A stretch of DNA of 64,000 nt from Sphingomonadaceae bacterium OTU29LAMAA1 (GTDB taxonomy: Bacteria; Pseudomonadota; Alphaproteobacteria; Sphingomonadales; Sphingomonadaceae): contig CP099617.1 of NCBI GenBank assembly GCA_024072375.1, positions 229,001-293,000 on the forward strand. The letters run 5' to 3'. Shown one piece after another: positions 22,262 to 32,188 of the stretch. The notes beneath the pieces are model-generated. The model saw only the letters and a program-made list of their open reading frames with translations, was not told the origin of the DNA and made no database searches. Position numbers and translations under genes: made by a program. The number at the start of each line of letters is the position of its first letter. Positions within the stretch are counted from its first letter, which is position 1.

Positions 22262-24427
22262 TCAGCCTTCATATTCCAGCATGATCGTGGCCAGCGGCGG
22301 CAGGGTGACCCATGCCGCACCCTGCTTCGCCTCGACACCACCCAGGTTACCCAGGCCCGATCCCCAATAATCATGGGCATCGGAGTTCATGATCTCGCGC
22401 CAGCGGCCATCATGCGGCAACGGCACGCGATACGGCGCGCGCGCGACCGGCGTCAGGTTGGCGATCACCGCCACCGGCTTCTCGCCGGGCGCCTTGCGCA
22501 GCCAAGCGAACACGGAATTGGTTGCATCGTCGCCGATCAGCCACTCGAACCCCTCCGCCTCGCAATCGCGCGCATGCAACGCGGGCGTGTCGCGATAGAC
22601 GCGGTTGAGCTCGCGAACGAGTTTGCGCACGCCCTCATGCGCCGCCGAATTGCGGAGGTGCCAGTCGAGCGCGCGTTCCTCGCTCCATTCCTGTCGCTGG
22701 GCGAACTCCTGTCCCATGAACAACAGCTTCTTGCCGGGGTAGCCCCACATGAACGCGTAATAGGCGCGCAGGTTCGCAAATTGCTGCCAGTCGTCGCCGG
22801 CCATCTTCGTCAGCAGCGATCCCTTGCCGTGCACGACCTCGTCATGGCTCAGCGGCAGGACGAAGTTCTCATCGAAGGCATAGACGAAGCCGAAGGTGAT
22901 CTCGCCATGATGATGGCGGCGATGCACCGGTTCGCGCGCGAAGTACTGAAGCGTATCGTGCATCCAGCCCATGTTCCACTTGAACCCGAAGCCGAGGCTT
23001 TCCTTCGGCCCCTCCTCGAACGCCGGCATCGATACGCCGGGCCAGCTGGTCGATTCCTCCGCAACCGTGAACACGCCGTCCTGCTTGCCGTAGACCGCCC
23101 GGTTCATGTCGCGGAGGAAGGTCACTGCCTCCCAATTCTCGCGCCCGCCCTGCTCGTTCGGAATCCACTCGCCCGGTTCACGGCTGTAATCGCGATACAG
23201 CATCGACGCGACCGCATCGACGCGCAGGCCATCGACGTGATAGCGCTCCGGCCAGAACAGCGCGTTGTTGATCAGGAACGACCGCACTTCGCGCCGTCCG
23301 AAATTGTAGATCGCCGTGTTCCAGTCGGGATGGAAGCCGAGCTTAGGGTCCTCATGTTCGTACAATGCCGTGCCGTCGAACCGGCTCAGGCCGTGCGCGT
23401 CGACCGGGAAATGCGCCGGCACCCAATCGAGCAATACGCCGACTCCGGCACGATGCGCTCCATCGACGAATCGCGCGAAGCCGTCGGCATCACCGAACCG
23501 GGCGGAGGGCGCGTACAGGCCGGTCGTCTGATATCCCCATGACGGATCATAGGGGTGTTCGCTGATCGGCATGAACTCGATATGCGTGAAGCCCATATCG
23601 ACGACGTACGGGATCAGCCGGTCGGCGAGCGCATCCCACGACAGATACCAGCCGTTCTCGTCCTTGTCCCAACTGCCCGCATGCACTTCGTAGATGCTCA
23701 TCGGCACCCGGCGCGGATCGACCTTTGCCCAAGTCTCGCGATGCGCATCGTCGCCCCAGACGTGCGCGGGCGGCGCGGTCGTGACGGAAGCGGTCTTCGG
23801 GCGCAGCTCCGCGGCAAAGGCGAACGGATCGGCCTTCAGCGGCTGCAACCGCCCGTCCGGGCCGTGGATCGCGAACTTGTAGCTGCGACCCTCGCCGATA
23901 TCGGGGAGGAAGATTTCCCAAACGCCGACGTCGCTGCGGCGACGCATGACGTGGCGGGCGTGGTTCCAGTCGTTGAAATCGCCGACCACCGACACGCGTT
24001 GCGCATTCGGCGCCCATACCGCGAAATGCATGCCCGATGCGCCCTGATGCTCGATCAGATGCGCGCCCATCTTGTCGTAGAGCCGGAAGTGCGATCCTTC
24101 CGCGATCAGATAGTCGTCGGTCGGGCCGAGTACCGGACCGAAGCTGTATGGATCGGTGACCCACCATTCGGCGCCATAGCCCTGCGCCTTGTATCTCATC
24201 GGCTGCGGCGATCCCGCGATGATACCTTCGAACAGATCGTCCGTGCCGACGCGCGTCAGCATGCCCAGCGACGTGCCGGCGAGATCGTGCGCCTCCGCCG
24301 TCTCCGCGCCTGGTATCCAGGTGCGGGCGAACGTGCCCCCCGGACCCGGAAACACGCCAAGCAGCGAGAACGGATCGTCGTGGCGCCCGTCGAGCAGGGC
24401 GGCAATGGCGCCACGCGGTGGTTTCAC
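22262..24427 (-). CDS. glgB: 1,4-alpha-glucan branching enzyme
   Basis: Introduces alpha-1,6 branches into glycogen. 721 residues, GH13 subfamily 9. Order: an N-terminal GlgB N1 domain, a CBM48 domain ([23 protein letters not shown], about 120-150), the TIM barrel with region [12 protein letters not shown], the nucleophile Asp in [14 protein letters not shown], the acid Glu in [10 protein letters not shown] and [15 protein letters not shown], then the C-terminal beta domain. The best start is a GTG at 24427, overlapping the glgP stop as GTGA; reading further upstream is only the other frame of glgP. Translation coupling to glgP is likely. Confidence 0.95.
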   Translation of the reverse strand: MKPPRGAIAALLDGRHDDPFSLLGVFPGPGGTFARTWIPGAETAEAHDLAGTSLGMLTRVGTDDLFEGIIAGSPQPMRYKAQGYGAEWWVTDPYSFGPVLGPTDDYLIAEGSHFRLYDKMGAHLIEHQGASGMHFAVWAPNAQRVSVVGDFNDWNHARHVMRRRSDVGVWEIFLPDIGEGRSYKFAIHGPDGRLQPLKADPFAFAAELRPKTASVTTAPPAHVWGDDAHRETWAKVDPRRVPMSIYEVHAGSWDKDENGWYLSWDALADRLIPYVVDMGFTHIEFMPISEHPYDPSWGYQTTGLYAPSARFGDADGFARFVDGAHRAGVGVLLDWVPAHFPVDAHGLSRFDGTALYEHEDPKLGFHPDWNTAIYNFGRREVRSFLINNALFWPERYHVDGLRVDAVASMLYRDYSREPGEWIPNEQGGRENWEAVTFLRDMNRAVYGKQDGVFTVAEESTSWPGVSMPAFEEGPKESLGFGFKWNMGWMHDTLQYFAREPVHRRHHHGEITFGFVYAFDENFVLPLSHDEVVHGKGSLLTKMAGDDWQQFANLRAYYAFMWGYPGKKLLFMGQEFAQRQEWSEERALDWHLRNSAAHEGVRKLVRELNRVYRDTPALHARDCEAEGFEWLIGDDATNSVFAWLRKAPGEKPVAVIANLTPVARAPYRVPLPHDGRWREIMNSDAHDYWGSGLGNLGGVEAKQGAAWVTLPPLATIMLEYEG

Positions 24428-26859
24428 ATGACCCCCCAAATCTGTTTCGCATATTCGCCGATCGTCCGGTCGGACGAGAACCAGCCCATGTTGGCGACGT
24501 TCAGGACCGCCGATCGCCCCCAGGCGTCGGCATCGTTCCACTTGGCATCGACGTCCCGCTGTGCGGCGGCATAAGCGTCAAAATCGGCGGCGAGCATGAA
24601 CCAGTCGTGGTCGTACAGCCCGTCCATCAATCCCTTGTACCGGTCGGGATCGTCCGGCGAGAACACGCCGGACGCGATCGCATTGACCGCCTGCGCCAGT
24701 TCGGGCGATGCGGCGATCACGTCGCGCCCACGATAACCGCTGTTGCGCTTGTCCGCGACTTCGTCCGCGGTCAGGCCGAAGATGAAGATGTTGTCGTCAC
24801 CGACGTGATCCTTGATCTCGATATTCGCGCCGTCGAGCGTACCGATCGTCAGCGCACCGTTGAGCGCGAACTTCATATTGCCGGTGCCGGAGGCTTCCAT
24901 GCCCGCGGTCGAGATCTGTTCGGACAGATCGGCGGCGGGGATGATCCGTTCCGCCATGCTGACGTTGTAATTGGGCACGAACGCCACCTTCAGCAGGTCG
25001 CCGACCGCGGGATCGGCGTTGATCCGCTTGGCCACGTCATTCGCCAGTTTGATGATGAGCTTGGCGTTATGATAGCTCGATGCCGCCTTGCCCGCGAACA
25101 GCTTCACGCGCGGCGTCCACTGCCGCTCCGGATGGCTGCGGATCTGGTCGTATAGCGCCACCGCCTCGACGATGCCGAGCAGCTGGCGCTTGTATTCGTG
25201 GATGCGCTTGATCTGCACGTCGAAGATCGCATCGGGATCGATGCTCAAACCCAGGCTGTCCTTGATATACGTCGAGAGCGTCACCTTGTTGGAACGCTTC
25301 ACCGCGGCGAAACGCTCCCGAAATGATGCATCGTCCGCAAAAGGAATCAGCGCGGTCAGCTTCATCGCGTCGTCGCGGAAGTCCTCGCCGATGGCTTGCG
25401 TCAGCAGATCGGTGAGCCCCGGATTGCATTGCTGCAGCCAGCGGCGCGGCGTGATGCCGTTGGTCTTGTTGTTGATCCGGTCGGGGTAGAGGCGATGGAG
25501 ATCGGCGAAGACCGTCTTCTTCATCAGCTCGGTATGCAGCGCCGCGACGCCGTTGACGCTGTGGCTGCCCGCAAAGGCGAGGTTCGCCATGCGCACGCGC
25601 CGCTCGCCGCCCTCGTCGATCAGGCTGATCGCGGCGATCGCGTGATCGTCGATCCCCTCGGCCTTTGCCGCCTCACGCAGCAGTCTGGCGTTGATCGCAT
25701 AGACGATCTGCATATGCCGCGGCAGCAGCCGTTCGAACAACGGCAGCGGCCAGCTTTCCAGCGCCTCGGGCAGCAACGTATGGTTGGTATAGCCAAAGGT
25801 CGCGCGGGTGATGTCCCACGCTTCGTCGAACGACAGTTCGTGAAAATCGGTCAGGATGCGCATCAGCTCGGCGACGGCAACCGCGGGGTGGGTGTCGTTG
25901 AGCTGGATCGCCGCCTTGTCGCTCAGCGTCCGGATGTCGCCGAAATACTGGACATGCCGGCGAACGATGTCCTGGATCGATGCGGAGGAGAAAAAGTATT
26001 CCTGCCGCAGCCGCAGTTCCTGTCCCGCCGGCGTGCTGTCGTTGGGATACAGCACGCGCGTCAGCGTTTCGGCACGGGTCTGGCCGGCCAGCGCGCCCTC
26101 GAAGTCGCCGGCATTGAACTGGTCGAGCTTGATCGGATCGAAAGCGCGCGCATTCCACAGCCGCAGCGTGTTCACCCGCTTGCCGCGCCAGCCGACCATC
26201 GGCGTATCGAAGGCGACCGCCTCCACCGCCTCCGCGGGGGACCAGTGGACCCGGCCCTCCGCGACGCTCGTCACCTCGCCGCCGAAGCCGATGAAATAGG
26301 CGCTCTCGCGGCGCTCGAACTCCCACGGATTGCCATGCGCCAGCCAGTTTTCCGGCAGCTCCATCTGCCAGCCGTCGTCCAGCCGCTGGCGGAACATGCC
26401 GTTCACGTAGCGGATGCCATAGCCGTAGGCGGGCAGGTCGAGGCTCGCGAGGCTTTCCATGAAGCACGCCGCCAGCCGGCCGAGGCCGCCGTTGCCGAGC
26501 GCGGCGTCGGGTTCGATCTCCTCGATTTCGGACAGGTTTACGCCCAGCGTCGCCAGCGCCTCTGCCACCTCGTCGTTGTGGCGCAGGTTCGACAATGCAT
26601 CGCGCAGCAGCCGGCCGATCAGGAATTCCAGGCTGAGGTAATAGACCCGCTTGGCCCCCGCGGCGTGCGCCGCTTTGGTCGATTCCATCCATCGTTCGAT
26701 GATTTCGTTGCGCAGGGTGAAGATCGTCGCCGCCAGCCAGTCGTGCGGGCGGGCGGCCTGCGCATCCTTGCCGATGCGATGGACGAGGGTATCGACGATG
26801 GCGGAGGCGAGTTCGTTACGGGTCGTGGTCGGAAGAGCGGCGGCTGGGCTGTCTGTCAC
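24424..26859 (-). CDS. glgP: Glycogen/starch/alpha-glucan phosphorylase
   Basis: Releases glucose-1-phosphate from glycogen ends with inorganic phosphate and pyridoxal phosphate. 811 residues, GT35. The cofactor Lys663 lies in ASGTGNMKFALNG; the N-terminal glycine-rich GNGGLGRLAACFMESLA and the middle NDTHPAVAVAELMR are typical. The start is a GTG at 26859 (MTDSPAAALP); a nearby ATG is out of frame and stops at once, and no strong Shine-Dalgarno is seen. First gene of the apparent glycogen operon; a promoter is expected in the 78 bp before it, but I cannot place it. Having the degrading enzyme first and the synthetic ones next implies both directions are made together and controlled by allostery. 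Confidence 0.95.
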   Translation of the reverse strand: MTDSPAAALPTTTRNELASAIVDTLVHRIGKDAQAARPHDWLAATIFTLRNEIIERWMESTKAAHAAGAKRVYYLSLEFLIGRLLRDALSNLRHNDEVAEALATLGVNLSEIEEIEPDAALGNGGLGRLAACFMESLASLDLPAYGYGIRYVNGMFRQRLDDGWQMELPENWLAHGNPWEFERRESAYFIGFGGEVTSVAEGRVHWSPAEAVEAVAFDTPMVGWRGKRVNTLRLWNARAFDPIKLDQFNAGDFEGALAGQTRAETLTRVLYPNDSTPAGQELRLRQEYFFSSASIQDIVRRHVQYFGDIRTLSDKAAIQLNDTHPAVAVAELMRILTDFHELSFDEAWDITRATFGYTNHTLLPEALESWPLPLFERLLPRHMQIVYAINARLLREAAKAEGIDDHAIAAISLIDEGGERRVRMANLAFAGSHSVNGVAALHTELMKKTVFADLHRLYPDRINNKTNGITPRRWLQQCNPGLTDLLTQAIGEDFRDDAMKLTALIPFADDASFRERFAAVKRSNKVTLSTYIKDSLGLSIDPDAIFDVQIKRIHEYKRQLLGIVEAVALYDQIRSHPERQWTPRVKLFAGKAASSYHNAKLIIKLANDVAKRINADPAVGDLLKVAFVPNYNVSMAERIIPAADLSEQISTAGMEASGTGNMKFALNGALTIGTLDGANIEIKDHVGDDNIFIFGLTADEVADKRNSGYRGRDVIAASPELAQAVNAIASGVFSPDDPDRYKGLMDGLYDHDWFMLAADFDAYAAAQRDVDAKWNDADAWGRSAVLNVANMGWFSSDRTIGEYAKQIWGVM

Positions 26860-26937
26860 GGCATGTCCGGAGCAAGAGGAAGGCGCACTAGACGACGACG
26901 ATCGCCCGATGTCACCCTTTTAAAGGCCGTATCGGGA

Positions 26938-28269
26938 TTAAAGCATGCCGATCAGCAGGGTGAGGTTCAGCCCGATGATGATCGCCGCAATGGCCCAGGC
27001 GAGGGTGCGCAGCCATAATGGGCTGACGAAGCGGCCCATCACCCGGGTTTGACCGGTGAACAATACCAGCGGCACGACCGCGAACGGCAGTTGCAGGCTG
27101 AGCACCACCTGACTGAGCACAAGCAACTGCGTAGCGCCGCTGTCGCCCGATGCGCCGACGACGATCACCGCCGGCACGATCGCGAGCAATCGCGTCACCA
27201 GCCGGCGCAGCCACACCGGCAGCCGCAGGTTGAGGAAGCCCTCCATCACGATCTGCCCGGCAAGCGTGCCGGTGACCGTACTGTTCTGCCCCGAGGCGAG
27301 CAGCGCGATACCGAACACCACGCTCGCCGCGCCGACGCCCATCATCGGTGCCAGCAGGCGATACGCCTCGTCGATCTCCGCCACTTCGGTCCGACCGGCG
27401 GTATGGAACACGGCGGCGGCGACGATCAGGATCGCGGCGTTGATGAAGAAGGCGAGTCCGAGCGCGATCGTGCTGTCCAGCGTTGCCATCTTCGCCGCCT
27501 CCGCCTTGCCCTCATCCGTCGGGGCGAAGGCGCGGGTCTGGACGATCGAGGAATGGAGGTAGAGATTGTGCGGCATCACCGTCGCGCCGAGGATGCCGAT
27601 CGCGAGGTACAGCTTGGCGGGATCGGTGACGATGCCGGGCGAGGGGATGAAGCCGGCCATCAGCGCGCCCATGTCCGGCTTCGCGTGGAACAGTTCGTAG
27701 GCGAAACAGCCGGCGATGATGACGAGCAACGCGACGATGAACGCCTCGATCTTGCGGAAGCCGAAGCGTTGCAGCGCGAGGATCAGGAACACGTCGAGCG
27801 CGGTCAGCACAACGCCCCATACCAGCGGCATGCCGAACAGCAGCTTGAGCGCGATCGCGGTGCCGAGCACCTCGGCAAGGTCGCAGGCGATGATCGCGAC
27901 CTCCGCCAACACCCAGAGTACCAGCGATACCGGTTTGGAATAATAGGCGCGGCACGCCTGCGCGAGGTCGAGCCCGGCGGCGACGCCCAGACGGACGGAC
28001 AGCGCCTGCAACACGATCGCCATCAGGTTCGACAGCAGGATGACCGACAGCAGGGTGTAGCCGAACGCCGATCCGCCGGCGATGTCGGTCGCCCAGTTGC
28101 CGGGGTCCATATAGCCGACCGCGACGAGGAAGCCCGGCCCCATGAACGCGCCCAGCCGCCGCCAGCCCTTCAGGCCGGTCGGCACGGCGACGCTGCGATG
28201 GCTGCCGCTGAGCGATGCGGGATGGGGGTGGCTGGGAAGGGCGGCAGTCGTCGGCGTGGCTGTCGTCAT
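26938..28269 (-). CDS. mntH: Nramp-family Mn2+/divalent metal transporter
   Basis: Proton-coupled importer of Mn2+ (and possibly Fe2+) in the inner membrane. 443 residues and about 11 hydrophobic segments. The metal-binding DPGN lies in [15 protein letters not shown] on the first helix, and [10 protein letters not shown] is the conserved helix-6 signature with its Met. The ATG at 28269 ([12 protein letters not shown]) is preferred over an in-frame start 12 codons upstream because family proteins start close to the first helix. The 119 bp between it and the upstream DNA glycosylase gene are long enough for its own promoter; I did not recognise an MntR, Fur or riboswitch site there. Confidence 0.93.
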   Translation of the reverse strand: MTTATPTTAALPSHPHPASLSGSHRSVAVPTGLKGWRRLGAFMGPGFLVAVGYMDPGNWATDIAGGSAFGYTLLSVILLSNLMAIVLQALSVRLGVAAGLDLAQACRAYYSKPVSLVLWVLAEVAIIACDLAEVLGTAIALKLLFGMPLVWGVVLTALDVFLILALQRFGFRKIEAFIVALLVIIAGCFAYELFHAKPDMGALMAGFIPSPGIVTDPAKLYLAIGILGATVMPHNLYLHSSIVQTRAFAPTDEGKAEAAKMATLDSTIALGLAFFINAAILIVAAAVFHTAGRTEVAEIDEAYRLLAPMMGVGAASVVFGIALLASGQNSTVTGTLAGQIVMEGFLNLRLPVWLRRLVTRLLAIVPAVIVVGASGDSGATQLLVLSQVVLSLQLPFAVVPLVLFTGQTRVMGRFVSPLWLRTLAWAIAAIIIGLNLTLLIGML

Positions 28270-28388
28270 GAACCGACCTGTGACGGATGGCAGCGGTCGG
28301 GGCAAAGGGAAAAGCGCGGATCGTCCTGGCCCAAGTTAGAAGGGCCCGGGGCTAAGCCGCTCTTGCCGTCAGCTGACGCGGCGGGATC

Positions 28389-29024
28389 TCACACCGGCGC
28401 GGCATCCACATCCGGTCCGGCGCCGTAATGGTGCCAGGTGAAGATCGCGAGCGCTCCACGATGCGGCCGCCAGGCTTCGGCCAGCGCGCGACAGAGCTTT
28501 TCCGAGGGCCGCTCGTCATGGCCCAACAGCCGGCCGAGCTCGATCTGCACGGCGAGGTCGCCGGCAGGCCAGATGTCCTGCCGCCCCTCGGCGAACAGCA
28601 GGTAGATTTCGGCGGACCAGCGACCGATGCCCTTTACCCGCACCAGTTGCGCGATCGCCTCCTCGTCGTCGGCCGGCAAATTGTCGAGGTCGAGGCGCCC
28701 ACTGGTCACCTCTTCGGCGAGGCTGCGGGCGTAGCTCGCCTTCTGCCGCGACAGGCCGGCGGCGCGCAGCGTCTCGTCGCTGGCGGCGAGGATGGTGTGC
28801 GGATCGCCGGGCTCGCCGACCAGCGTCTCCAGCTTGCGATACACCGCGGCGGCCGAAGCGACGCTGACCTGCTGGCCAAGGATGGTGCGCAGCAGCGTCG
28901 CATAGCCGCGCTCGCGGATGCGCGGCGGTGGGTAGCCGACGCGCGACAGGCCGGCGGCGAAGCCCGGCTCGGCGGCGGCGAGCGCATCCATCGCGACGCG
29001 GATCTGTTCGGCGCTCAGGCCCAT
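28389..29024 (-). CDS. DNA-3-methyladenine glycosylase II-type repair enzyme
   Basis: Removes alkylated purines from DNA in base-excision repair. 211 residues, the short AlkA class lacking the N-terminal domain of E. coli AlkA (282 residues). The helix-hairpin-helix VKGIGRWSAEIYLLF (about 130-144) leads into the conserved loop with the catalytic Asp156 in DIWPAGDLA. An early GQQVSVASA block is also typical. It is divergent from the ferredoxin gene, with 57 bp between the starts, and upstream of mntH in the same direction. Confidence 0.9.
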   Translation of the reverse strand: MGLSAEQIRVAMDALAAAEPGFAAGLSRVGYPPPRIRERGYATLLRTILGQQVSVASAAAVYRKLETLVGEPGDPHTILAASDETLRAAGLSRQKASYARSLAEEVTSGRLDLDNLPADDEEAIAQLVRVKGIGRWSAEIYLLFAEGRQDIWPAGDLAVQIELGRLLGHDERPSEKLCRALAEAWRPHRGALAIFTWHHYGAGPDVDAAPV

Positions 29025-29081
29025 GCTTGATCCTTTGGCGACGGCGCGGCATGGCCGGCGGCGACTTCAGCGGAGAATATC

Positions 29082-29399
29082 ATGCCCAAGCTTATCGTCA
29101 CGACGCGTGAGGGGGAAGAACGCGAGATCATGGGCGAAGCCGGCCTGTCGGTGATGGAGGTGATCCGCGACGCCGGTATCGACGAACTGCTGGCGCTGTG
29201 CGGTGGCTGCTGCAGCTGCGCCACCTGCCACGTCCATGTCGACCCGGATTTTGCGGACAAGCTGCCCGCGATGGGGCCGGACGAGGACGATCTGCTCGAT
29301 TCGAGCGACGAGCGCAACGCGACCTCGCGCCTGTCGTGCCAGATCCAGATGACGCCGGCGCTCGACGGGCTGCGGGTGACGATCGCCGGCGAAGATTGA
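29082..29399 (+). CDS. [2Fe-2S] ferredoxin, adrenodoxin/putidaredoxin type
   Basis: Small soluble electron carrier of 105 residues. The cluster ligands follow the C-X5-C-X2-C...C pattern: Cys40, Cys46, Cys49 and Cys86; two further cysteines (43, 44) lie in the GGCCSC loop and are unusual extras. The acidic [11 protein letters not shown] stretch (about 67-77) is the expected partner-docking region. Adrenodoxin-type ferredoxins serve cytochrome P450s or iron-sulfur assembly; no P450 or isc gene is near, so the partner is unknown. Start at ATG 29082. The rlmB gene is convergent 20 bases downstream. Confidence 0.93.
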   Translation: MPKLIVTTREGEEREIMGEAGLSVMEVIRDAGIDELLALCGGCCSCATCHVHVDPDFADKLPAMGPDEDDLLDSSDERNATSRLSCQIQMTPALDGLRVTIAGED

Positions 29400-29419
29400 T
29401 CGGCTCGCGCGGTGAGCGG

Positions 29420-30163
29420 CTAGCGTGCCGCCACCGCGTAGAGCGCGATCGCGGCGGCGTTGGAGACGTTGAGGCTCTCCACCTTGCCGCTGATCGGCAG
29501 CTTGGCGAGTTCGTCGCAATGTGCCTCGGTATTCTGGCGCATGCCTTCGCCTTCCGCGCCGAGCACGATGCAGATGCGCTGCGTGCCCATCGCCTCGGCC
29601 AGTGTCTGGTCCGCATGACCGGTGAGGCCAATCCGCCAGAAGCCCGCCTCGGCGATCTCTTCCAGCGCGCGGGCGAGGTTGACGACGCGAATCCACGGCA
29701 CCGTCTCCAGCGCGCCCGAAGCCGAACGCGCGACCGTGCCGCTTTCGGGCGGCGCATGGCGGTCCTGCGTCACGATGCCGAGCGCGTCGAACGCCGCAGC
29801 GGAACGCAGGATCGCGCCGACGTTGTGCGGATCGGTGACCTGATCGAGCACCACCAGCGGGCGGTTGTCGTCCTTGCCCTCGATCAGCAGGTCGGCAAGC
29901 CACATGTCGTCGAGCGGCTCGACCTCCGCGACCAGCCCCTGGTGCGGTGCGTCGGACGGCACCAGCCGGCCTAGATCAGGCGCCTCGGCATAGACGACCG
30001 GCAGCGTCGACGGGATGTCGAGCGCCGCCAGCGCCTCGCGCGTCCCCCACAGCTTGCGCACGACACGGTTGGGATTGGCGAGCGCCGCCGTCACCGGATG
30101 GCGGCCCCAGAATTTGGGGCGGTTGGCGGTGCCGGTCGACGGGCGATGGCCTTTGCGCGCCAT
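29420..30163 (-). CDS. rlmB: 23S rRNA (guanosine 2'-O) methyltransferase, TrmH/RlmB family
   Basis: SPOUT-class methyltransferase, 247 residues. A substrate-binding N-terminal domain (WGRHPVTAALANP, about 19-31) is followed by the three SpoU motifs: DQVTDPHNVGAILRSAAAF, IVLGAEGEGM and ESLNVSNAAAIALY, which form the knotted S-adenosylmethionine site. These fit RlmB, which methylates G2251 of 23S rRNA, though other TrmH-family targets cannot be excluded by eye. The basic N-terminus (MARKGHRPSTG) is usual. It is 36 bases after the M28 peptidase gene in the same direction. Confidence 0.92.
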   Translation of the reverse strand: MARKGHRPSTGTANRPKFWGRHPVTAALANPNRVVRKLWGTREALAALDIPSTLPVVYAEAPDLGRLVPSDAPHQGLVAEVEPLDDMWLADLLIEGKDDNRPLVVLDQVTDPHNVGAILRSAAAFDALGIVTQDRHAPPESGTVARSASGALETVPWIRVVNLARALEEIAEAGFWRIGLTGHADQTLAEAMGTQRICIVLGAEGEGMRQNTEAHCDELAKLPISGKVESLNVSNAAAIALYAVAAR

Positions 30164-30199
30164 CAGACGGCGGCCGGCAGGCAGAGGGGGGCGGCAGGT

Positions 30200-31792
30200 T
30201 CAGTCATCATTGGTATCGCTATAGGCAAAGGGATCGGTGACCACCGGCTGCGTCGGCAGCGGCGGGCGAGGCAGCGCCTTGTCGGCATTGGCGGCGGAGA
30301 GCAAGACCGAGGCGAGCACGATCGAGCCCTGACGCAGGTCCTCCGGCTTCAGGTGATCGAACGTATCGACCGAACTGTGATGCACCCGGCTACCGTAATC
30401 GAGCGGGTCCTGGATGAACTGGAAGCCGGGAATGCCGATCTGTTGCAGGCTGACGTGATCGGTGCCGCCGGTCTGGCGCGCGACGACGTTGCCCGCACCC
30501 ATCGACGCGAACGGGCTGAGCCATTCGCGGAAGATCGGTACGACGGCGGGATTGTTCTCGGCATACAGGCCGCGCAGCTTGCCCGATCCGTTATCGATGT
30601 TGAAATAGGCGGCGACCTCGCCGTGGCCGGGCAACGGCACGATCGGCCAGCGATAGGCAAAGCCGAAATCGACGCCGGCCGGCTGTGCCCCGGTGCCGCG
30701 CCGCGCCAGATGTGCGCGGGTGTAGGCTGACGAGCCGAGCAGCCCCTCTTCCTCCGCACCCCACAACACGAAGCGGATCGTGCGCTTCGGCCGAACCCCA
30801 CTGGCGGACAGGATGCGCGCCGCCTCCATGATCTCCGCCGACCCTGCCGCATTGTCGGCAGCCCCGTCGCCCGCGACCCAGCTGTCGAGGTGAGCGCCCG
30901 CCATGACGTAACCGGCCTTGGGATCGGTGCCGGGGATCTCCGCGATCACATTGTACGCGTTGGCATCGCTGTCATCGAAGCGGACGTCGCTGATGATCTC
31001 CAGCGTCGGGGCGGGACCGATCTTCGCCAGCCGGGCGAGCCGCAGATAATCCTCCTGTGCGATCTGCACTGCGGGCAGTGAGGCGGTGTCGCCGACACCG
31101 AACAGATAGCCTTCGCCATGCACCAGCTTGCCGTCGCGATACGACATCGTCGCCACCGCCACCGCGCCCTCTTCCTTCAGGAACGCATCGAGCTTCTTCG
31201 CATAGTCGAGCCGCTTCATCCGGCGATCGGCCGCGGCGGGATCGTAATTGGGCTGCTGGAACTGGTCGAGCTTGCCGATGTCCTCGCCGGTCAACCGGCG
31301 GAACGGCGCCTCGGTCGCATCGCCGGCAGCGCGGGGGAGCGAGATCATCACGATCTTGCCGCGAAGCTGGCCACGGTATTTCGCGAAGTCTCGCTCGCGG
31401 GCGATCGGCGCGACGACGACCGGCGCTGTCAGCGTGCCATTCGTCGCCGGCGTCCATGCGACCGGAATCGCCGTCAGCTGGACCGGGCGCGGGCTGACCA
31501 TGCGGACGCTGGCGCGCTCGATCGACCAGCCGCGACCGAAGGCGAAGCCCTCCCTGCGCACGTTCTTCAGCCCCCATTCGCGGAACTTGCCCTCCGTCCA
31601 CGCTTCAGCCTTGCGCGCGCCGGGCGAGTTGGCGAGTCGCGGGCCGATCACATCGGTCAGGTGCTGGACGGTTTGCACCACCTGGCTGTGGTTGGTGCCC
31701 TGATCGATGATCGCGGCGATGGCGGCGCGATCCTGCGCCGCGGCGGGTGCGGCAAGAACGATGGCGGCAGTGGCAAGCAGCAGACGACGCAT
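30200..31792 (-). CDS. Secreted M28 family zinc aminopeptidase/carboxypeptidase
   Basis: 530 residues with a signal peptide (MRRLLLATAAIVLAAPAAAQ, about 1-20), so periplasmic or outer-membrane side. Zinc ligands fit the M28 pattern: GAHLDSW, then GDGAADNAAGSA, then WGAEEEGLLGSSAY with the catalytic Glu, and TGGTDHVSL near the end. A protease-associated type insert lies before the catalytic domain. It most resembles the plasma glutamate carboxypeptidase-like group of M28; the peptide substrate is unknown. The start at 31792 is set by the signal peptide; the frame stays open much further upstream, through the tRNA-Tyr region, which is not coding. Confidence 0.9.
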   Translation of the reverse strand: MRRLLLATAAIVLAAPAAAQDRAAIAAIIDQGTNHSQVVQTVQHLTDVIGPRLANSPGARKAEAWTEGKFREWGLKNVRREGFAFGRGWSIERASVRMVSPRPVQLTAIPVAWTPATNGTLTAPVVVAPIARERDFAKYRGQLRGKIVMISLPRAAGDATEAPFRRLTGEDIGKLDQFQQPNYDPAAADRRMKRLDYAKKLDAFLKEEGAVAVATMSYRDGKLVHGEGYLFGVGDTASLPAVQIAQEDYLRLARLAKIGPAPTLEIISDVRFDDSDANAYNVIAEIPGTDPKAGYVMAGAHLDSWVAGDGAADNAAGSAEIMEAARILSASGVRPKRTIRFVLWGAEEEGLLGSSAYTRAHLARRGTGAQPAGVDFGFAYRWPIVPLPGHGEVAAYFNIDNGSGKLRGLYAENNPAVVPIFREWLSPFASMGAGNVVARQTGGTDHVSLQQIGIPGFQFIQDPLDYGSRVHHSSVDTFDHLKPEDLRQGSIVLASVLLSAANADKALPRPPLPTQPVVTDPFAYSDTNDD

Positions 31793-31929
31793 GAATATCC
31801 CCGTTATTCCGTTCGGGGTGCTAGGCGGCGTCCGCCGTTCGCGCAAGCATCCGCAATTCGGCGGCAGCGGCGTTGACAGCTGCGTTTCGCTTCGCCAATA
31901 GGCCGCCTCGCTTCGGCGAACTCGCATCC

Positions 31930-32015
31930 GGACAGGTGGCCGAGTGGTTAAAGGCAGCAGACTGTAAATCTGCCCGTGCAAGCGTACGCTGGTTCGAATC
32001 CAGCCCTGTCCACCA
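31930..32015 (+). tRNA. tRNA-Tyr (anticodon GTA)
   Basis: An 86-base tRNA with CCA encoded. The acceptor stem pairs GGACAGG (31930-31936) with CCTGTCC (32005-32011), then A and CCA. The anticodon stem is GCAGA/TCTGC with loop CTGTAAA; the anticodon GTA is at 31964-31966. A long variable arm and a TTCGAAT T-loop complete a class II tRNA. It lies alone between the M28 peptidase (divergent) and the stress gene trio; the remaining flanks, 31793-31929 and 32016-32137, show no gene. Confidence 0.97.
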
Positions 32016-32137
32016 CCTTCCGGCATGGCCGGAAGGACGCGGCCCGATTGGTCGCCTTGCTCCACCACAGCGTTGCCATTCTGCCGCCGAATGGACGAAA
32101 CTAGCTTTATCTAGTTGAATCTACATACGTAACGACT

Positions 32138-32162
32138 GGAACGGGCGTGTTCGCGCCGGGTT
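32138..32162 (+). promoter_or_regulatory. Candidate EcfG-type stress promoter for the SRPBCC-ADH-SDR genes
   Basis: GGAAC at 32138-32142, then 16 bases, then GGTT at 32159-32162. The alphaproteobacterial EcfG consensus is GGAAC-N16/17-CGTT; here the first base of the -10 is G. The -10 ends 26 bases before the ATG at 32189, a suitable distance. The genes downstream are of types often seen in EcfG regulons, which supports but does not prove the call. Confidence 0.5.
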
Positions 32163-32188
32163 AGGGGGTCTTCCGAAGGGAGATCAGG

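Noticed and set aside
22231..22380. 50-codon N-terminal extension of glgC
   Set aside because: It overlaps the end of glgB, and a good AGGAGGG site sits before the ATG at 22230.
28270..28388. Possible manganese (yybP-ykoY) riboswitch ahead of mntH
   Set aside because: I could not find the conserved core pairing or consensus loops; only general GC-rich stems are present.
31793..32068. 92-codon upstream extension of the M28 peptidase
   Set aside because: It reads through the tRNA-Tyr gene and would bury the signal peptide.
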